Shown piece by piece: positions 23,901 through 35,805 of a stretch of DNA of 59,909 nt; position 1 is the first letter of the stretch; every line of letters starts with the position of its first letter. The position numbers and the translations under genes were made by a program. A model generated the notes under the pieces. It was not told the origin of the DNA, made no database searches, and saw only the letters and a program-made list of their open reading frames with translations. Origin of the DNA: Parachlorella kessleri (taxonomy: Eukaryota > Chlorophyta > Trebouxiophyceae > Chlorellales > Chlorellaceae); contig BBXU01001584.1 in the NCBI GenBank assembly GCA_001598975.1, positions 1 through 59,909 on the forward strand, in the 5' to 3' direction.

Positions 23901-24174
23901 CTGTCACCTCAACTGTAAAGTGCCTGAGCAGGCGCACTTGTTGACCCCTTCCCCATCTGCAAGCAGTTCTTCGTGGGTGACTACTAAGTTGTACCCCATC
24001 TCCTGGTCCTGCTTATCAGTAGAGGTACTCTGGCAATCACCTTAATCTCCTCTCACTGAATTGTTGCGCACACTCCTCTGTGCAGTGACCACAGCAAGGA
24101 CCTCCAGGAAGGAAGTGCTGGGCTCCTCCCCCAGCAAATCCTCGCGCTCTGCTTCCGGCGTCCTGCCGCACTAG
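20992..24174 (+). CDS. Type I membrane protein with CBM2-like domain, proline-rich stalk, SEA-like ectodomain and TM segment, 457 aa
   Basis: Eleven exons, 20992-21114, 21198-21294, 21505-21582, 21704-21808, 21958-22051, 22228-22370, 22513-22590, 22787-22923, 23105-23242, 23540-23831, 24086-24174, form a 457-residue frame. Residues 1 to about 24 are a signal peptide (VLLALGLLMTPAALA). A carbohydrate-binding module of CBM2 type follows (VTQYNITSQWSGGLCGAVQV, SSSWSGQFQV, GSWTF, ending FTVIFTY), with Trp residues where cellulose-binding modules have them. Next come a Pro/Ser stalk of PPPSPSPPP type and a beta-rich region of about 90 residues with a tetra-Arg site (near 22899). Then a Ser-rich linker leads to one TM helix (AIVGGVVGGVCGAALIAGGV), RRRR, and a short Ser-rich tail. 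Expected at the plasma membrane with the CBM outside, binding cellulose or other wall glycan. Whether it anchors the wall or senses it is inference. Confidence 0.82.
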
Positions 24175-24995
24175 TAAGTTTCGAATCCTTGAGTGCAGGT
24201 ATTAAATACAAATGTCTTCTGGGAAGGAAGCAAAGAGTTAACAGCTTTTTTGTGATGAGATTCGATCAAAGTCAGGTGCCGCCCAGCGGGTTTGTGTATT
24301 TCTCTTCTAGGGCTTGACCTCAGGAGTGGTAGTCCTACAGCCGCACTGGCAGTTTTGTTTAAGTGACGAGGCAACTGTCACTGCCTATTGGAGTGACTGT
24401 CTATCTCAGTTAGGTTAGAGTGGGTTCTCCTAGGGATGGCAGTGGGGGCATTATTGCAGAGTAGAGCTGAGTTCATGCTTTATGCAGAGGCTGCGCTGGA
24501 AAGTTGCGCCTGGCATGCCAAACTTGCCCTGAAGATTGATTTACCTTTATAGGGTGGACGCCGTCCTTACTGTCCTACCGGAAAATCAAGTATCTAGTAC
24601 CTTGCGATCCAAATGTTGCCTTTGCTTGAATGCAAGTTGTGACAAGTCCTCCTCAACCTAGGTTGGTACCGGGATCCTAGAGGAATATGTAGCAGAGGCT
24701 TGCCAGGGACCTGCTGCACGCTGTGACTCCGGTAACAGCGCTCCTGACGGCAGGCAACAGCCATAGCACCCCAAGGAGTTTCCTGCCTCGAGGCCTCAAC
24801 AGACCCCACTTCATTTGATCTGATCTGGATCTGCAGAGCATGCGCAGCATGAACTCGAACGCGTCCTCTCTTCATTGAACTAGGTGGTTGGTACAAGACT
24901 TCAGGCATACTATAGCTGTCTGAAGCATCCTCTGTACTGCCCAGTTGCCGACACGGCCCTCCTTACCCTGAGGTTGATCACTCCTTGCGCCCGTC
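24175..24995. other. Intergenic, between two tandem genes
   Basis: About 820 bp between the CBM2 protein stop and the small-protein start. An open minus-strand frame of 104 codons (24594-24908) resembles nothing known and was not called. The region should hold a 3' UTR and a promoter. Confidence 0.55.
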
Positions 24996-25841
24996 ATGTC
25001 GAACTACTCGAACTATAACGGCGGGCAGGACAGCAGTGGAACCAGCGGCAGGAACAACGCCAACCCAACGCCGTTTACGCCGTACCACGCTGACAACCCC
25101 GTCAACCACGGCTGGTCTTACCAGGGCTGTAACGAGGCCTCGAAAGTGGAGTACTACCAGCGTGGAGACGTGAAGATGGACTACTACCCAACCACGTAAG
25201 TCCTGACCCTCTCCAAGGTTGCCCTCAAGGCGACCAAGGTCCCGCAAGGCGTGGCATCTGTCATGCTGGCAGGGAACAGAGGAGGGGTAGGGGTGACTGT
25301 AATTGTCAGTGGTGGCAGGCAGTGCGAGCTGAGGAGAGGTGGGGATGAACCTTACTGGCGGCACTGGATGCAGTCATTGACAGCACTGACTGCACTTATG
25401 CTTTGGGGGTTGCCTGGGGTCTGATCCTTTCTAGGTCGCTCGCGTTATCGAGTCAACTCACTGGTCAAACACAGTGATCCGCTGGAGTTCCGTGCACACA
25501 TATGTCAGGTGCATCCTAGACTTGCCTAGCAGGGGGTTGCACCACAGAGAGACAGTCCTGACCCACGATGGTAGTGTTTGGCCAACAGTATGCAAGGCAG
25601 CCTACTGAGCCAGCGGTAAGGGCACGCATCGAAATGCGTTGATGTCACAACACTCCTTTGTGACCTCAACCAATTGCTTGGACTGGCCGTTGCCTGCAGT
25701 GGCACTGTGAAGACGTCCATGAACCACCCTAGCCAGGGCAACACCCAGATGTTCAGGCGGGACCTGACTGACAGCGAGTTCAGCAGCGTGGCTTACGACC
25801 CCCGCCAGCACACCGGCAAAGGCTACCAGACCAAAAAGTAA
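24996..25841 (+). CDS. Small hydrophilic protein of 113 aa, unknown function, conserved-looking
   Basis: Two exons, 24996-25195 and 25700-25841, join in phase to 113 residues. The product starts MSNYSNYNGGQDSSGTSG. It continues with Asn/Tyr-rich blocks NPVNHGWSYQGCNEASKVEY and GDVKMDYYPTT, then GTVKTSMNHPSQGNTQMFRR, and ends in DPRQHTGKGYQTKK. There is no signal peptide, TM segment or low-complexity tract. The motif-like blocks (YYPTTGTVKTSMNHP, QMFRR, HTGKGY) straddle a clean GT-AG junction, which argues for a real gene. I think similar short proteins occur in other green algae, but I cannot name the family and assign no function. The 504-bp intron contains a tRNA-like fragment (see rejected items). 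Confidence 0.75.
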
Positions 25842-26410
25842 GCGGCGCTGAGCAGCAACATGGGAGCGGCGATCTGATACTAGGCTTTTTTTCACAAGGG
25901 ACCAACTTAGCTTGTTGGAGTGGACTTGAGTTGGTGGCCTGTGTCAACGTGCATATTTGCATGCTGGAGTCCCGAAAGAACCTTACAAGTCGGATGGCTA
26001 CCTAGTGTACCCCTGCACAGCTCTCTGCCTTACGGATATTGGAGCGACACTGGCCTATTTGCAAGTGAGCGCTGGTGTTAAGCTGCACCTTAGTATCCAG
26101 TGTTGTTGGTATTGAGGCTATTTTACGAAGGCACTTCTGCCTGGCTGCCTTGTTAGTTGGCATTTTCATATGTGTGTATTCGTCAACATGCACATCTTTG
26201 CATGCACTGCCATACGTGATACCTGTAGACAAAGTAGATCAATACGCCACTACTTGTTAAGGGAGTGGTATCCCATGCAAAACTGAGGCCTGCACCGGAC
26301 CCTACCTAGGTACTACTAGACACTTCAGCACTGCATTGCAATTGGACCAGTTGCCAGCCCCATTCCTATAGTTCTGTGCTCACACAGCAGCCAGCCCACC
26401 AATTCACATC
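25842..26410. other. Intergenic, between two convergent genes
   Basis: About 570 bp between the small-protein stop (+) and the RECG-type stop (-). It should hold both 3' UTRs. No gene, repeat or structured RNA was recognised. Confidence 0.6.
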
Positions 26411-29400
26411 TCACCCAGCTGAAATGTCCGTGATGTCTAGCTGTGGCCTGCCCTTGGAGAACACCAAAGACATTAGCTCTGCTGGCCAGCTGGCAGGGTC
26501 TGCTGCACCACTCTTTGCTGCAAGGAACTTGGCCGCGGCCTCCCTGGCCTTGGGCACCAGGTCGCGGTCTTGAGGCAGCTTGCACATCTGTGAGGAGCAG
26601 GCATTCACAACATCCGGTGAAATGGTGTGCCCTGTCAGCCCAAACGCATGCAGGCTTACAGAACACATGTGGCATACCACAATGTAGGGGAAGCACTCAC
26701 TCCCAATCTTCCACAAGGGTGTGCACAGCCTCAACCCCTTGACCTCAACTGCAGGACCTCCATCTGCACTTGGCGCCAAGCACAACTCCTTGGCAGGACA
26801 GCATTGCCGGGCCATGCACTCCCCTGCCGGCAGGCGCCTCCTGGGGTTGGGTACCTCTGGGGCGATGTCGTTGGTCTTCCACAACTCCGCACCCCCACCC
26901 ACCTTGAGGGAGGACAGCGTCTCCTTGCCGCTCTGGCTGGTGCCCAGGACCTCCCCGGGGCCCCTGATCCACAGGTCGGCTTCTGCCACGTGGAAGCCGC
27001 TGTGGTGCTGCTCCATGACCTGCATGTGTAAAGCAACAGTAAGGCAAAAGCATGCCCACGGCTGGCCAGTGCGACTTGCATGCGTGCTCCCCTGCTTGCT
27101 TCACTGAGCAACAAGCGTCCCTCTGCACAACCTGGCCATGCATGCAAGACTGCTTCCATCAGCAATGTGGATCTGTTGTATACATAATGCGGCAAGTTGC
27201 TCAGCCTGGCCCGCGTGAAGCCGCCCGACTCACCCTGAGTCGCTCCATGCTGTCCTTGTTGTCTGCCACGAGGTAGCATGTGGACGGCCGGGCCCCCCGC
27301 CCCACCCGCCCCCTCAGCTGGTGCAGCTGTGCCAGCCCAAAGCGGTCGGCGTGCTCCACCAGGATGAGGCTGGCTGCCGGCACGTCCACGCCCACCTCCA
27401 CCACGGTGGTGCTGATGAGGACGGGGGTCGCGCCGGTGGTGAAGGCGCGCAGGGCGGCCTCCTTCTCGGCGGCTGCAGGCAGGCAGGCACCAGGCGGGCG
27501 TGAGCTCAACTAGCCAGCCGCCCACCGTGGCAGCAACTAGGGCGGGTGTAGGGAGTGCAGCTGGGGGCGTGGTGTCACTTTGCAGTGAACACGGGGCAGG
27601 CTGAAAGCTGCACCCTGGCCTCATTGCGTGGTGGCGGCTTGCTCCCCCTCACCCACCGTCCATGCGGCCGTGCAGCAGCCCGCACTGCTCCTCCTTAAAG
27701 ATGCCCTCTCCCACCAGCCGCTCTCTCTCCTGGGTGGCAGCCTTCACCTCCGACAGACCCTGCAGTCAGCCACGCCCAGGAAGAAAGGGCACTTACGAAA
27801 CAGGGACCGAGGGACCGCACGCAGCTGCGAGCTGCATGTTCTGCAACTGGTACCAGCTGCGGCTAGAAGGAAGCCCCAGATGCAGCGAACAATGTGGGTG
27901 GAAGTGTGCACCAGCTCAGACACGCGCCCGTCCCACAACGCGGCCCCGTTGCCTGACGCCGGCCAGGGAGCGGCCCTTCCCTGCTTTCCCCGCTCGCTCA
28001 CCTCCGCCTGGCTCTCCTCTACCAGGGGACAGATGATGTACACCTGGCCTCCCTCCTCCAGCTCCCGGTGCATGTGCTGGTACACCTGCAGCAACCCCAC
28101 CCCAACGTAGTGTGCAGGGTCAGGAGCGGCTCTTGCAGCGGCAAACATGCAAGGTAGGGTGGCACACATCCTCACCCCACTGTGTGCAAGCGGCATACGC
28201 CCATGTGCCCCAGCATAAGCAGTGACCCTCAAACGACAGCAAAGCAGCACCCGCAGGGAGGAAAGCGGGCCAGCGACCACAATAATCGCCATCACGGCGT
28301 CATCGCCTCCCCGGTACCCCAGCCACTCTCTGGCACTCCCACCTGCTGCCGCGCTGCTGTCGAGTCCAGCACAGCATGCGTGGCCACCTTGGTCCTGCCA
28401 GGGGGCATCTCGTCGATGACCACCTGGCTCATGTCCCCATGCAGCACCAGGGCGCTGGTGCGGGGGATGGGCGTGGCTGTCATGTACAGCAGGTGGGGGC
28501 TGGGGCAGCTCTTGTCGCGCAGCCGACTGCGCTGCGACACGCCAAACCTGCAGCAGCAACACCACCAGCAAAGCACGGGGTTCGGTTCTGGAGTTCTACA
28601 GGAAAAGCATGGCAGCTGCAAGTACTAATTTACAACAACAAAAAAACTCAAAGCGCAAGGAGGACTGGCGCCGCACCCATCGTCAGGCGGCGGCAAGCGC
28701 AGTAGTTAGCACCGGACGTGCCGCCGTGTCGCCCATAGGGCTTGAGCTGTGGTATGCTGGGCAGAGCAAGACCCCTGTCCTGGAAAGTGTGCCGCCAAGC
28801 AACCTGCCAGCTGCTGCCGCACCCCAGCTCGCACAACCTTGCTCTTAAGTCAACGCCCCTCTTTGCAATCCCCCCAGGCTTCCCAACCAGGCACCTGTGC
28901 TGCTCGTCCACGATCGCCAGCCCCAGCCGCTCAAACTCCACCTTCTGGGCAATCAAGGCATGTGTCCCCACCACAATGCCGATACTGCCGTCAGCCAAGC
29001 CGCTGTAGATGCGGGTGCGCTCCTTGCCGGTGACAGAGCCGGTCAGCAGGGCGGCTGTGGGCAGCTGCGGGCCGGCTGCGCAGCAGGCAGAGGCAGACTG
29101 GTTACATGACAGTGGCTGCGGGGTGGTCTGATGCTTTGCCTGAAACCGATGCCAAGACCCAGTTGTAATTTAAGCCGTTTCGCTTGCACAGCATGCATCA
29201 GCTCAGGTGATCCCTTGCTGAACTGGCGCTTGGCGCCCTTGCCATGCAGTGGGGAGAGCATCAGCAACAAGGGTCGCCCCCAGACAGACACTGCATCCCA
29301 GGCAGCGCAGTCCGAGACAACCTCTCAAGTGCAAGCCAACTCTGCCCCTCCCAGCCACAACAGCAGCCTCACCCACCGTCAGGGGCCCCTGCCTCCTGCA

Positions 29401-32400
29401 TGCGTGCCAGCAGGCGCTGCAGGTTGGCAAAGTGTTGCTCCGCCAGGATCTCGGTGGGCGCCATGATGGCCCCTTGGTACCCGCTCCCAGCAGCCGCCAG
29501 TAGGGCCAGGAATGCCACCACAGTCTTGCCGCAGCCCACGTCGCCCTGCATCGCGCATCCATCTGTGCAGGAGACTAAGAGAAAGGAGGGGCGCAACCAG
29601 TCTGAGCCAGCACTTCGTAGGGGTCGCCCTGAGGCTTCAGCAGGCAAGCAGGGATGCATGTGAGCAGCTCCGCCTGCAGAACATGCCGCTGGAAAGCAAG
29701 CGCTGCTGCCTAGCAGCATGCGGGGGTTGGGGTTGGAAGCAGCCTCCCCTGGCCAGCCGGCCGGCCCGCCCACCTGTAGGAGGCACATCATGGGCGGCCA
29801 CTGCCTCATCTGGCCCTGCAGCTGCTCCAGCGCCTCACGCTGCCCGCCTGCAGCACAGCGCAGCGCAGGGTTACGGTCAAGGGTTGGATGAGGGGTGGGT
29901 GTTCTGGCCTGGTCGCTCCCATGCAGATACACGTAGCTGTTCCCGCGTCAGAATGCATCTTGCATGGGGCCGATGCTGCACCGGCGGGGATGCGAGCCAT
30001 ACAGCAGGTAACACGAGCCCAAGCCCGCAGCCTGAGTCAGAATCTGCCCGAGCGAGCGCGCACAGTTGGCTTGCTGTTACCTGTGAGCTGGTAGGGCAAG
30101 GCGGCAATGGCTCGGTCCACCAGGGCCTGGTTCTCGATGCGGATGCCCTGCAGCTGCTCCTCCTTGTCTGGCAGCCTGCGGGCAAAGTGCGAGAGACTCC
30201 AAGCTTGTAAGTGGGAAGTCGGCTGCCTCAGACACAAGCACTCAGCTGCTGCTCAACAGATGGCAGGCAATCTCCCATCCTGCAGACCCGCTCAGGGACC
30301 ACCCAAGCACATGCTTGGCAACGGGCGAACCACATCTCTGCTGCCCCTTTCAATAAGATTTGCATTTGCCCACCCTCCCCCCCATGCAGGCAAGCAGCCA
30401 GCCAGTCACAAGGCGGGCCGCCGGCGACCGCCAACCCGCCTGAACAGGTGGCGCTGCAGCAGCAGCCGCATCTGCAGGCCAAACAGTTCCTGGAAGGCCA
30501 GCCGCCGCCGGCACTCCTCCAGCTCCTCACCGCTCCCAGGCCGCAGGATTCCCTACAATAGCAAGCACCACCGGGGGAGAGAGCACCCATCAGGGGCAAG
30601 AGCCTAGGAGGCAGCCTAATATACTGGCTGGGTGGCATCCAGGGGGTGGTACACGTGACTCTCACGCCGAGGCTGCTCCCAGTAGACGCACGTACAGAGC
30701 ACCTCTGGGGGTACTGCCAGCCAGATGAGGGCTGCCTCCTGGTTTCCCAGCAGGTGGACCTGCCGGGGGACGAAGAGAGAGCGCGCCAGTGCTGCAGTCC
30801 ATGATTCGGGGTTGTAACAGGGCGTGGGCCAGAAGCCAGGCTCTAGAGGCGATGTGGAGCCGCAACTGGCACTTGGCCCACTCACCCGCAGCGCTTCTAG
30901 GTAGCCCACCAAGCCATACTCTTCCAGCATGTCAGAGGGCAGCGGGTCCTGCCAGCTGTCGGGGGAGGCCTGCATGCGCTCCACCATGAGAGGCATCCTG
31001 CCGTTGGAGTGGCCTGGGGCACTTGCAGGCTGGTACCAGTGCCACCAGAGAAGCACTACACCCAAAAAAACTGCCACACCACCAAGCACCTGGCGCCTTA
31101 GGCCAGCAGAAGTTTCCCTTAGGTGCAGGGAAACTCAAGGGAACAGGGCTCCGTAGCCTATGATATCAGTATGCAGGCCCTTTTGGCCCCCTGGCAGCTT
31201 GCTTGGCCGTAGCACACCTCAAGTAGCTTGATGGCCGTGGTCACATGCCCGGCCATGTCCTTGGGGGTGGACCCCCCGCAGGCTGAGAACACGGGGTCAA
31301 ACACCGCCCTGCCCGCCGCAAACATGTCGTGGGCCTCCTCAAGGGGCAGCAGTTCCATCGTGCCATTCACAAACTCCCAGGCTTGCCCTGCATGGACAGC
31401 AGCAGGCTGCTCCCTTGAACCCTACAAATAAAAGAGCAATCGTGAGCTCTGGCAGCTGGCAGGAGCTGTGCCCTGTGTATCAGTGTTAAATAGCTATAAG
31501 CGTGCCCTGAAGGTGCAGTATCATTCAGGCCGCGGGCTTACACGATAGCTTGCAATGGCGTGCACACATGGACGGCTGAGGCCCGTCCCGCTAGGTAACA
31601 CAGGCCAGAACTGTAGCACCTGCTGCATTACCGGTCCCACACCGTCGCTTGCAGCCAACCTGCACATGTTCCCCAGCATCCTGATATGCAACCTTTAAAC
31701 GACTTGCGTGACAGCGAGCTAGGCACGCCCCAGCAAGCAAGACACTGGGCGGGGCAAGGCCCAGCAGCACACTCACCAGGACCCCTTTGAGACTCGCTGC
31801 GCTTGACTCGCCCGTACACCACCCCGCCCTCGGCCAGGCCCTGCCGCCACCTGTCGGCAACAGACTTGGCCATGAACGGCTGGAACGTCCACTGGGTGCA
31901 GGTCAGGACGAAGGGCGCGTCAAGCGGGGCCACAGACGGCAGGGCCGGCAGGCCCAGCTCCTCCGGGGGGACCACTTGCAGCTTGGCGGTGACGCTGTTG
32001 CGGCTGCTGTAGCCGCCCCGCACCTGTGTGTGCCATGGCAGGGCCAGCAGGGGGTGTGTGAGGGACTGCCGGGGGCTGGTGGGTGCCCACCTGTGCCTGC
32101 TTGCGTTCATCTGCTCTCCTGCCTTTTACACTGCCGGGCGGACAGGGGTACCAGGATGCAGGGTATCCGCTAGGTGGATTGCCTGGGACCACAGCCTAGG
32201 CAAGGTAGTGTAGCAGCCCAGCGGCACGGAGCGCGCACGATACCATCATGCAGGGTTTTATCGAATTCTCAGCACAGCACAGCCTTGCAGAAGTGAATCT
32301 TCTCCTTGGGACGCGGAGCTCACCGTGATATCCTTCACCAGCCTCACAGGCAGGCAGACTTGGTCGTCGTCCTGCTGAGGCAGCTGGCCTGGGTTGGCCA

Positions 32401-32468
32401 CCCGGTGGTACTTGGGGTAGAACTCAAGCAGGTCCACAAGGGAGGAGACCCCGCTGGCTTCCAGCTGC
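26411..32468 (-). other. RecG wedge and superfamily 2 helicase region within the RECG-type gene
   Basis: The wedge begins at [20 protein letters not shown], as in RecG. Helicase motifs follow in order: GDVGCGKT (Walker A, residues 1171-1178), [15 protein letters not shown] (1283-1286), [32 protein letters not shown] and [12 protein letters not shown]. The conserved RecG tail block [17 protein letters not shown] is present near the C-terminus. DEQH with LRGRVGRG separates RecG from RecQ, PriA and DEAD-box helicases. Confidence 0.95.
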
Positions 32469-35400
32469 CTGCAGGCCACAAGGGGCACAGAGAGGGGCTC
32501 GAGAGGGAGCAGGGACAGCATGGTCTGCTTGCAGGGGGGGCGCAAACGGAGGTTCTCTAATGATAGCAGTTGCAAATTGGTCGGGTGCCAGTGACATGGC
32601 TACCTCCGTCCACACTGCTGGTGCTGCTAGGAGGGCACTGGCAGCACAGAAGGTTGTCATTCACAGCACGCCCATCAGGGCGACACACTTCTAGCAACAG
32701 TGAAAGCCGGAGGGACGGCATGTACAAGCTGAGCAGGGGCCTCCGGTGATGCTCGCTCACTTGGCATCTGCAGGCTTGAAGCCGGGCGTGAAGCTCTTCT
32801 CCCCAACCTTCTTCCTCTTGAACCCGCTCAGCGGCTTGTCAAAGAAGGAGCAGCACAGCGTGGCGGCCTGGCTGCCCAGCACTTGCCGCCACGCCTCTCT
32901 TGAAGCTGCCAGCTCCTCGTAGCTGCACCGCACAGCAGGATTGGCCTCATGTCAGTTGACTGAGGTCTGACCGGCTATGTGCCCTTGTGTGCAGATCGGG
33001 CACAAGTCCTATACGGCAAGGGTGGCCAGGCAAATCTCGATTACAACAGCTCGATTGATGCCGCCCTGTGGGTGCTGTCAGGCTGCCGAGCTGCTGCACC
33101 AGCCCACGCCCTTACCCCGGCGGCTGCCCGGCTCCTTCCCTGCCCCCTTCCAGCTGAGCTAGTGGGTCCTGCCGGGGCACGTCCTCCTCCTCCTCCCACT
33201 TGAACACCTCCTCCTGCACCTCCTGCTGCTCAGCAACCGTTGTAGCCTGCACCACTGCTGGCTCCACTGACATCTGCTGCTGCGGCGGCTGCTGCTGCTG
33301 GTGCCGCACGCCGGCCGCCTGCTGCAGCTGCGCCGCCACCGCCTCCCCTCGCTTGGCAATCGCTGACAGCGGCGGGCCGGCGGCTTTCTTGGCGGCTTTC
33401 CTCTTGCCGGCCCCGCCTGTGAAGGACATCTGGCCCAGCCATGGCTTGGCCGTGGCAAAGCTGGGGGCCCAGGCCTCGTGAGCCAGCAGCTGCTCCCAGG
33501 ACGCCCCTGCACAGACAGACAGCTCAGGCAGGTTCCACACACGGTTTATAGGTGGACAAACTAGTGTCATTCTGGTGGCCACCGTCCTACTCATGTCTGG
33601 GCCCGCCTGCCATGCCACAGTGGGCCATCAGCTACCCGCAAGGGGCCAACAGGTACGCACAGCGCGGCACGGCCAGCTGGGCTCTACGCAGCCAGCTCGT
33701 CCTGCCCAACCGTGAGGCCTTCCTCTGGCATCCCTGGTTGCCCACTGTCAAGCCCCCAGGCCTAGGCAGAGGCTACCACACAGCCAAACAAAATTGGTGG
33801 GACCCCTTCGGCAGCAGAAGCTGCCCTCCCTGTGCTAGTCATGTGCACACCAGCCTGCAAATGCCAAGCTGCACCGTTTCACTAGCGCTGACGCCCGTGT
33901 GGCAGGTATCCCAAGGCTCTGCGCTCTCACCCAGCAGCTGCATGTCCCTCAGCAGGCATTGCAGCACACGCTCGTTGAGGAGCACATCATCCAGGGCCCG
34001 GTGGGACTGCTCCTTGCCCAGTACCCCATAGTGCCTCGCTAGGTTCTGCACACGAAAGGCTTGCGGGATATGGAGCACTGTCCGACAGGAATAGTACATC
34101 GACACGGGGCACATATATGACGGGCTCAGCGATAGAGAATGCGTTCTCCCTGGCAGTGTCGCTGGACAGCTGGCTAGAGCGGTTGCCCTTACCGCCATGC
34201 TGTTACTGGGGGCTGCCTTGAGGCTTGGCACCACCGCCGCCACAGCCTTCGCAAGCTGCCAGGTGTCCAGGATGCGAGCGTGGGGGAGGGGCGGGAGCCC
34301 CGCAAGGAGCATGTGCCTCAGCAGGACTGGGCAGTCAAACCCTGCATGCAAGGGAAAACCTTGTAAAAGAGGAGCGTTTCAACCTGGCATGTGACTACCT
34401 CTGCAAGCCGCAGCATGAGCGAGGCCTCCCAGGGCACCACCTCACCATGCAATGGTCGGAGATGCCTTCACAAATCTAATGATCAGAAGGCTGGGACCGA
34501 GCAGGCATAACACAAGTTGTCAGGGGAGGGAGCTGCACCAAAGCCGGTAAAAGCGCCCCTGGACTGCTGGTGAGCCTGAATGCCCAGGACGGGACCGCAG
34601 ATGGTGGTGCGGCAGCCTCGTTCGACTCACTCTGGATATTATGGCCGACCAGCAGCAGGATGGCTCCCGGGGCAGCGGCCGCCAACTGCTCGTCTACCCA
34701 GGCCCAAAAAGCGTGCATCACAGCCCTGCAGCAGACCGCACCGCCTTGGCAAGTTCATATACCCCTGCTTGCTGGATAGCAGGCCTGCCACATGCTCAGG
34801 TGACTAAGTCTCACTTGCTGTCCAGGTGTTGAGGCATGTACACTTGGTGCTGCAGACTAGCATACGCAGGCAGCCAAGATCGCATGCTGGCAATGCAACT
34901 CCTGAAGGCAATTAGACCCCCTCCGACCGCCTTGCCTCCTGTTCGGTATGCTAGGGCTCTTCATCATCTCAGTGGTGAAGCCGCTGATCTCCGTGGAAGA
35001 AGGGTCAACAGTCTCGGTCGGCTGTAGCCGTGCCAGGCTGTGGAACGGCTCTGCCTGGGTGGCCAGGTTCTTGGCTGCTATCTCCAATATGATGTTGTAG
35101 GACGTACCCAGCCCTGGACGGACACAGCAACTCCGGCACAGATAAGGGATAAGACGGGGAGGCTGCAACCTCGGATCCTAGCTTCCAGGCACCAGGAAAT
35201 GCAAAGGCAGCTACAAGTTGCTGCACGAGGTGCTACTGCCAACCGGTTGCCAAGTGTGCCACACAGCCACACTCTCCCACTGATCCAGAACGAGCTTGCC
35301 TGATCGATCTCGCCATGGCTGCATGTTGCACACTGCATGCAACAAGAAACCTCAGCTTGGCCCGCAGGTTGGTGTCTTACCTGAGGTCTCAAGGTCAAAA

Positions 35401-35763
35401 AGGATGGGTACCACTTGCGGCCAGCTGGTAGGAGGCACATAGTCTTCTGGGTTAGGCCAGGTCGTGGCCTGTCCACTTGACTGCTGCTTCGCTGCCTGCA
35501 GCTGCTGCTGCTGCTGCGCCTGCTGCTGCAGTGGCGGTGGCGACGGCTGCGGCGATGGCAGTGTAGCAGGCTGCTGCTGCAGGCTCATAGGAACATTTCC
35601 CTGGCCGCTTCCCCTTACGAAGCCGTTGGCCAGCACGGTAGAAGGCCCTTTCGGTACTGTCAGCTGGCTGGCGGAGGGAGGTGCCTGTTGCACGATGTGC
35701 TGACTCGCTGGCCGTGGCTGATCCCACCGCTGATGCTGCTGCTCATGCTCAAGCACATTGAGC

Positions 35764-35805
<42 letters not shown>

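Noticed and set aside
24594..24908. Minus-strand ORF of 104 codons between genes
   Set aside because: No homology, motif or splice context, and composition like surrounding non-coding DNA.
25606..25650. tRNA-Ser-like fragment (D-arm-like AGCGGTAAGG, CGA-containing hairpin)
   Set aside because: The anticodon loop would have six bases, no T-arm consensus follows and no acceptor stem pairs. At most it is a decayed tRNA-derived piece in an intron.
30616..31089. Gene end at the TAG at 30616
   Set aside because: A GT donor after 30625 in phase with the exon at 30552 continues the RecG reading frame into [20 protein letters not shown], a standard RecG block.
35764..35805. Reading the CTG run as a polyLeu protein on the plus strand
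   Set aside because: The minus-strand frame continues to conserved exonuclease motifs; the plus frame has no homology.
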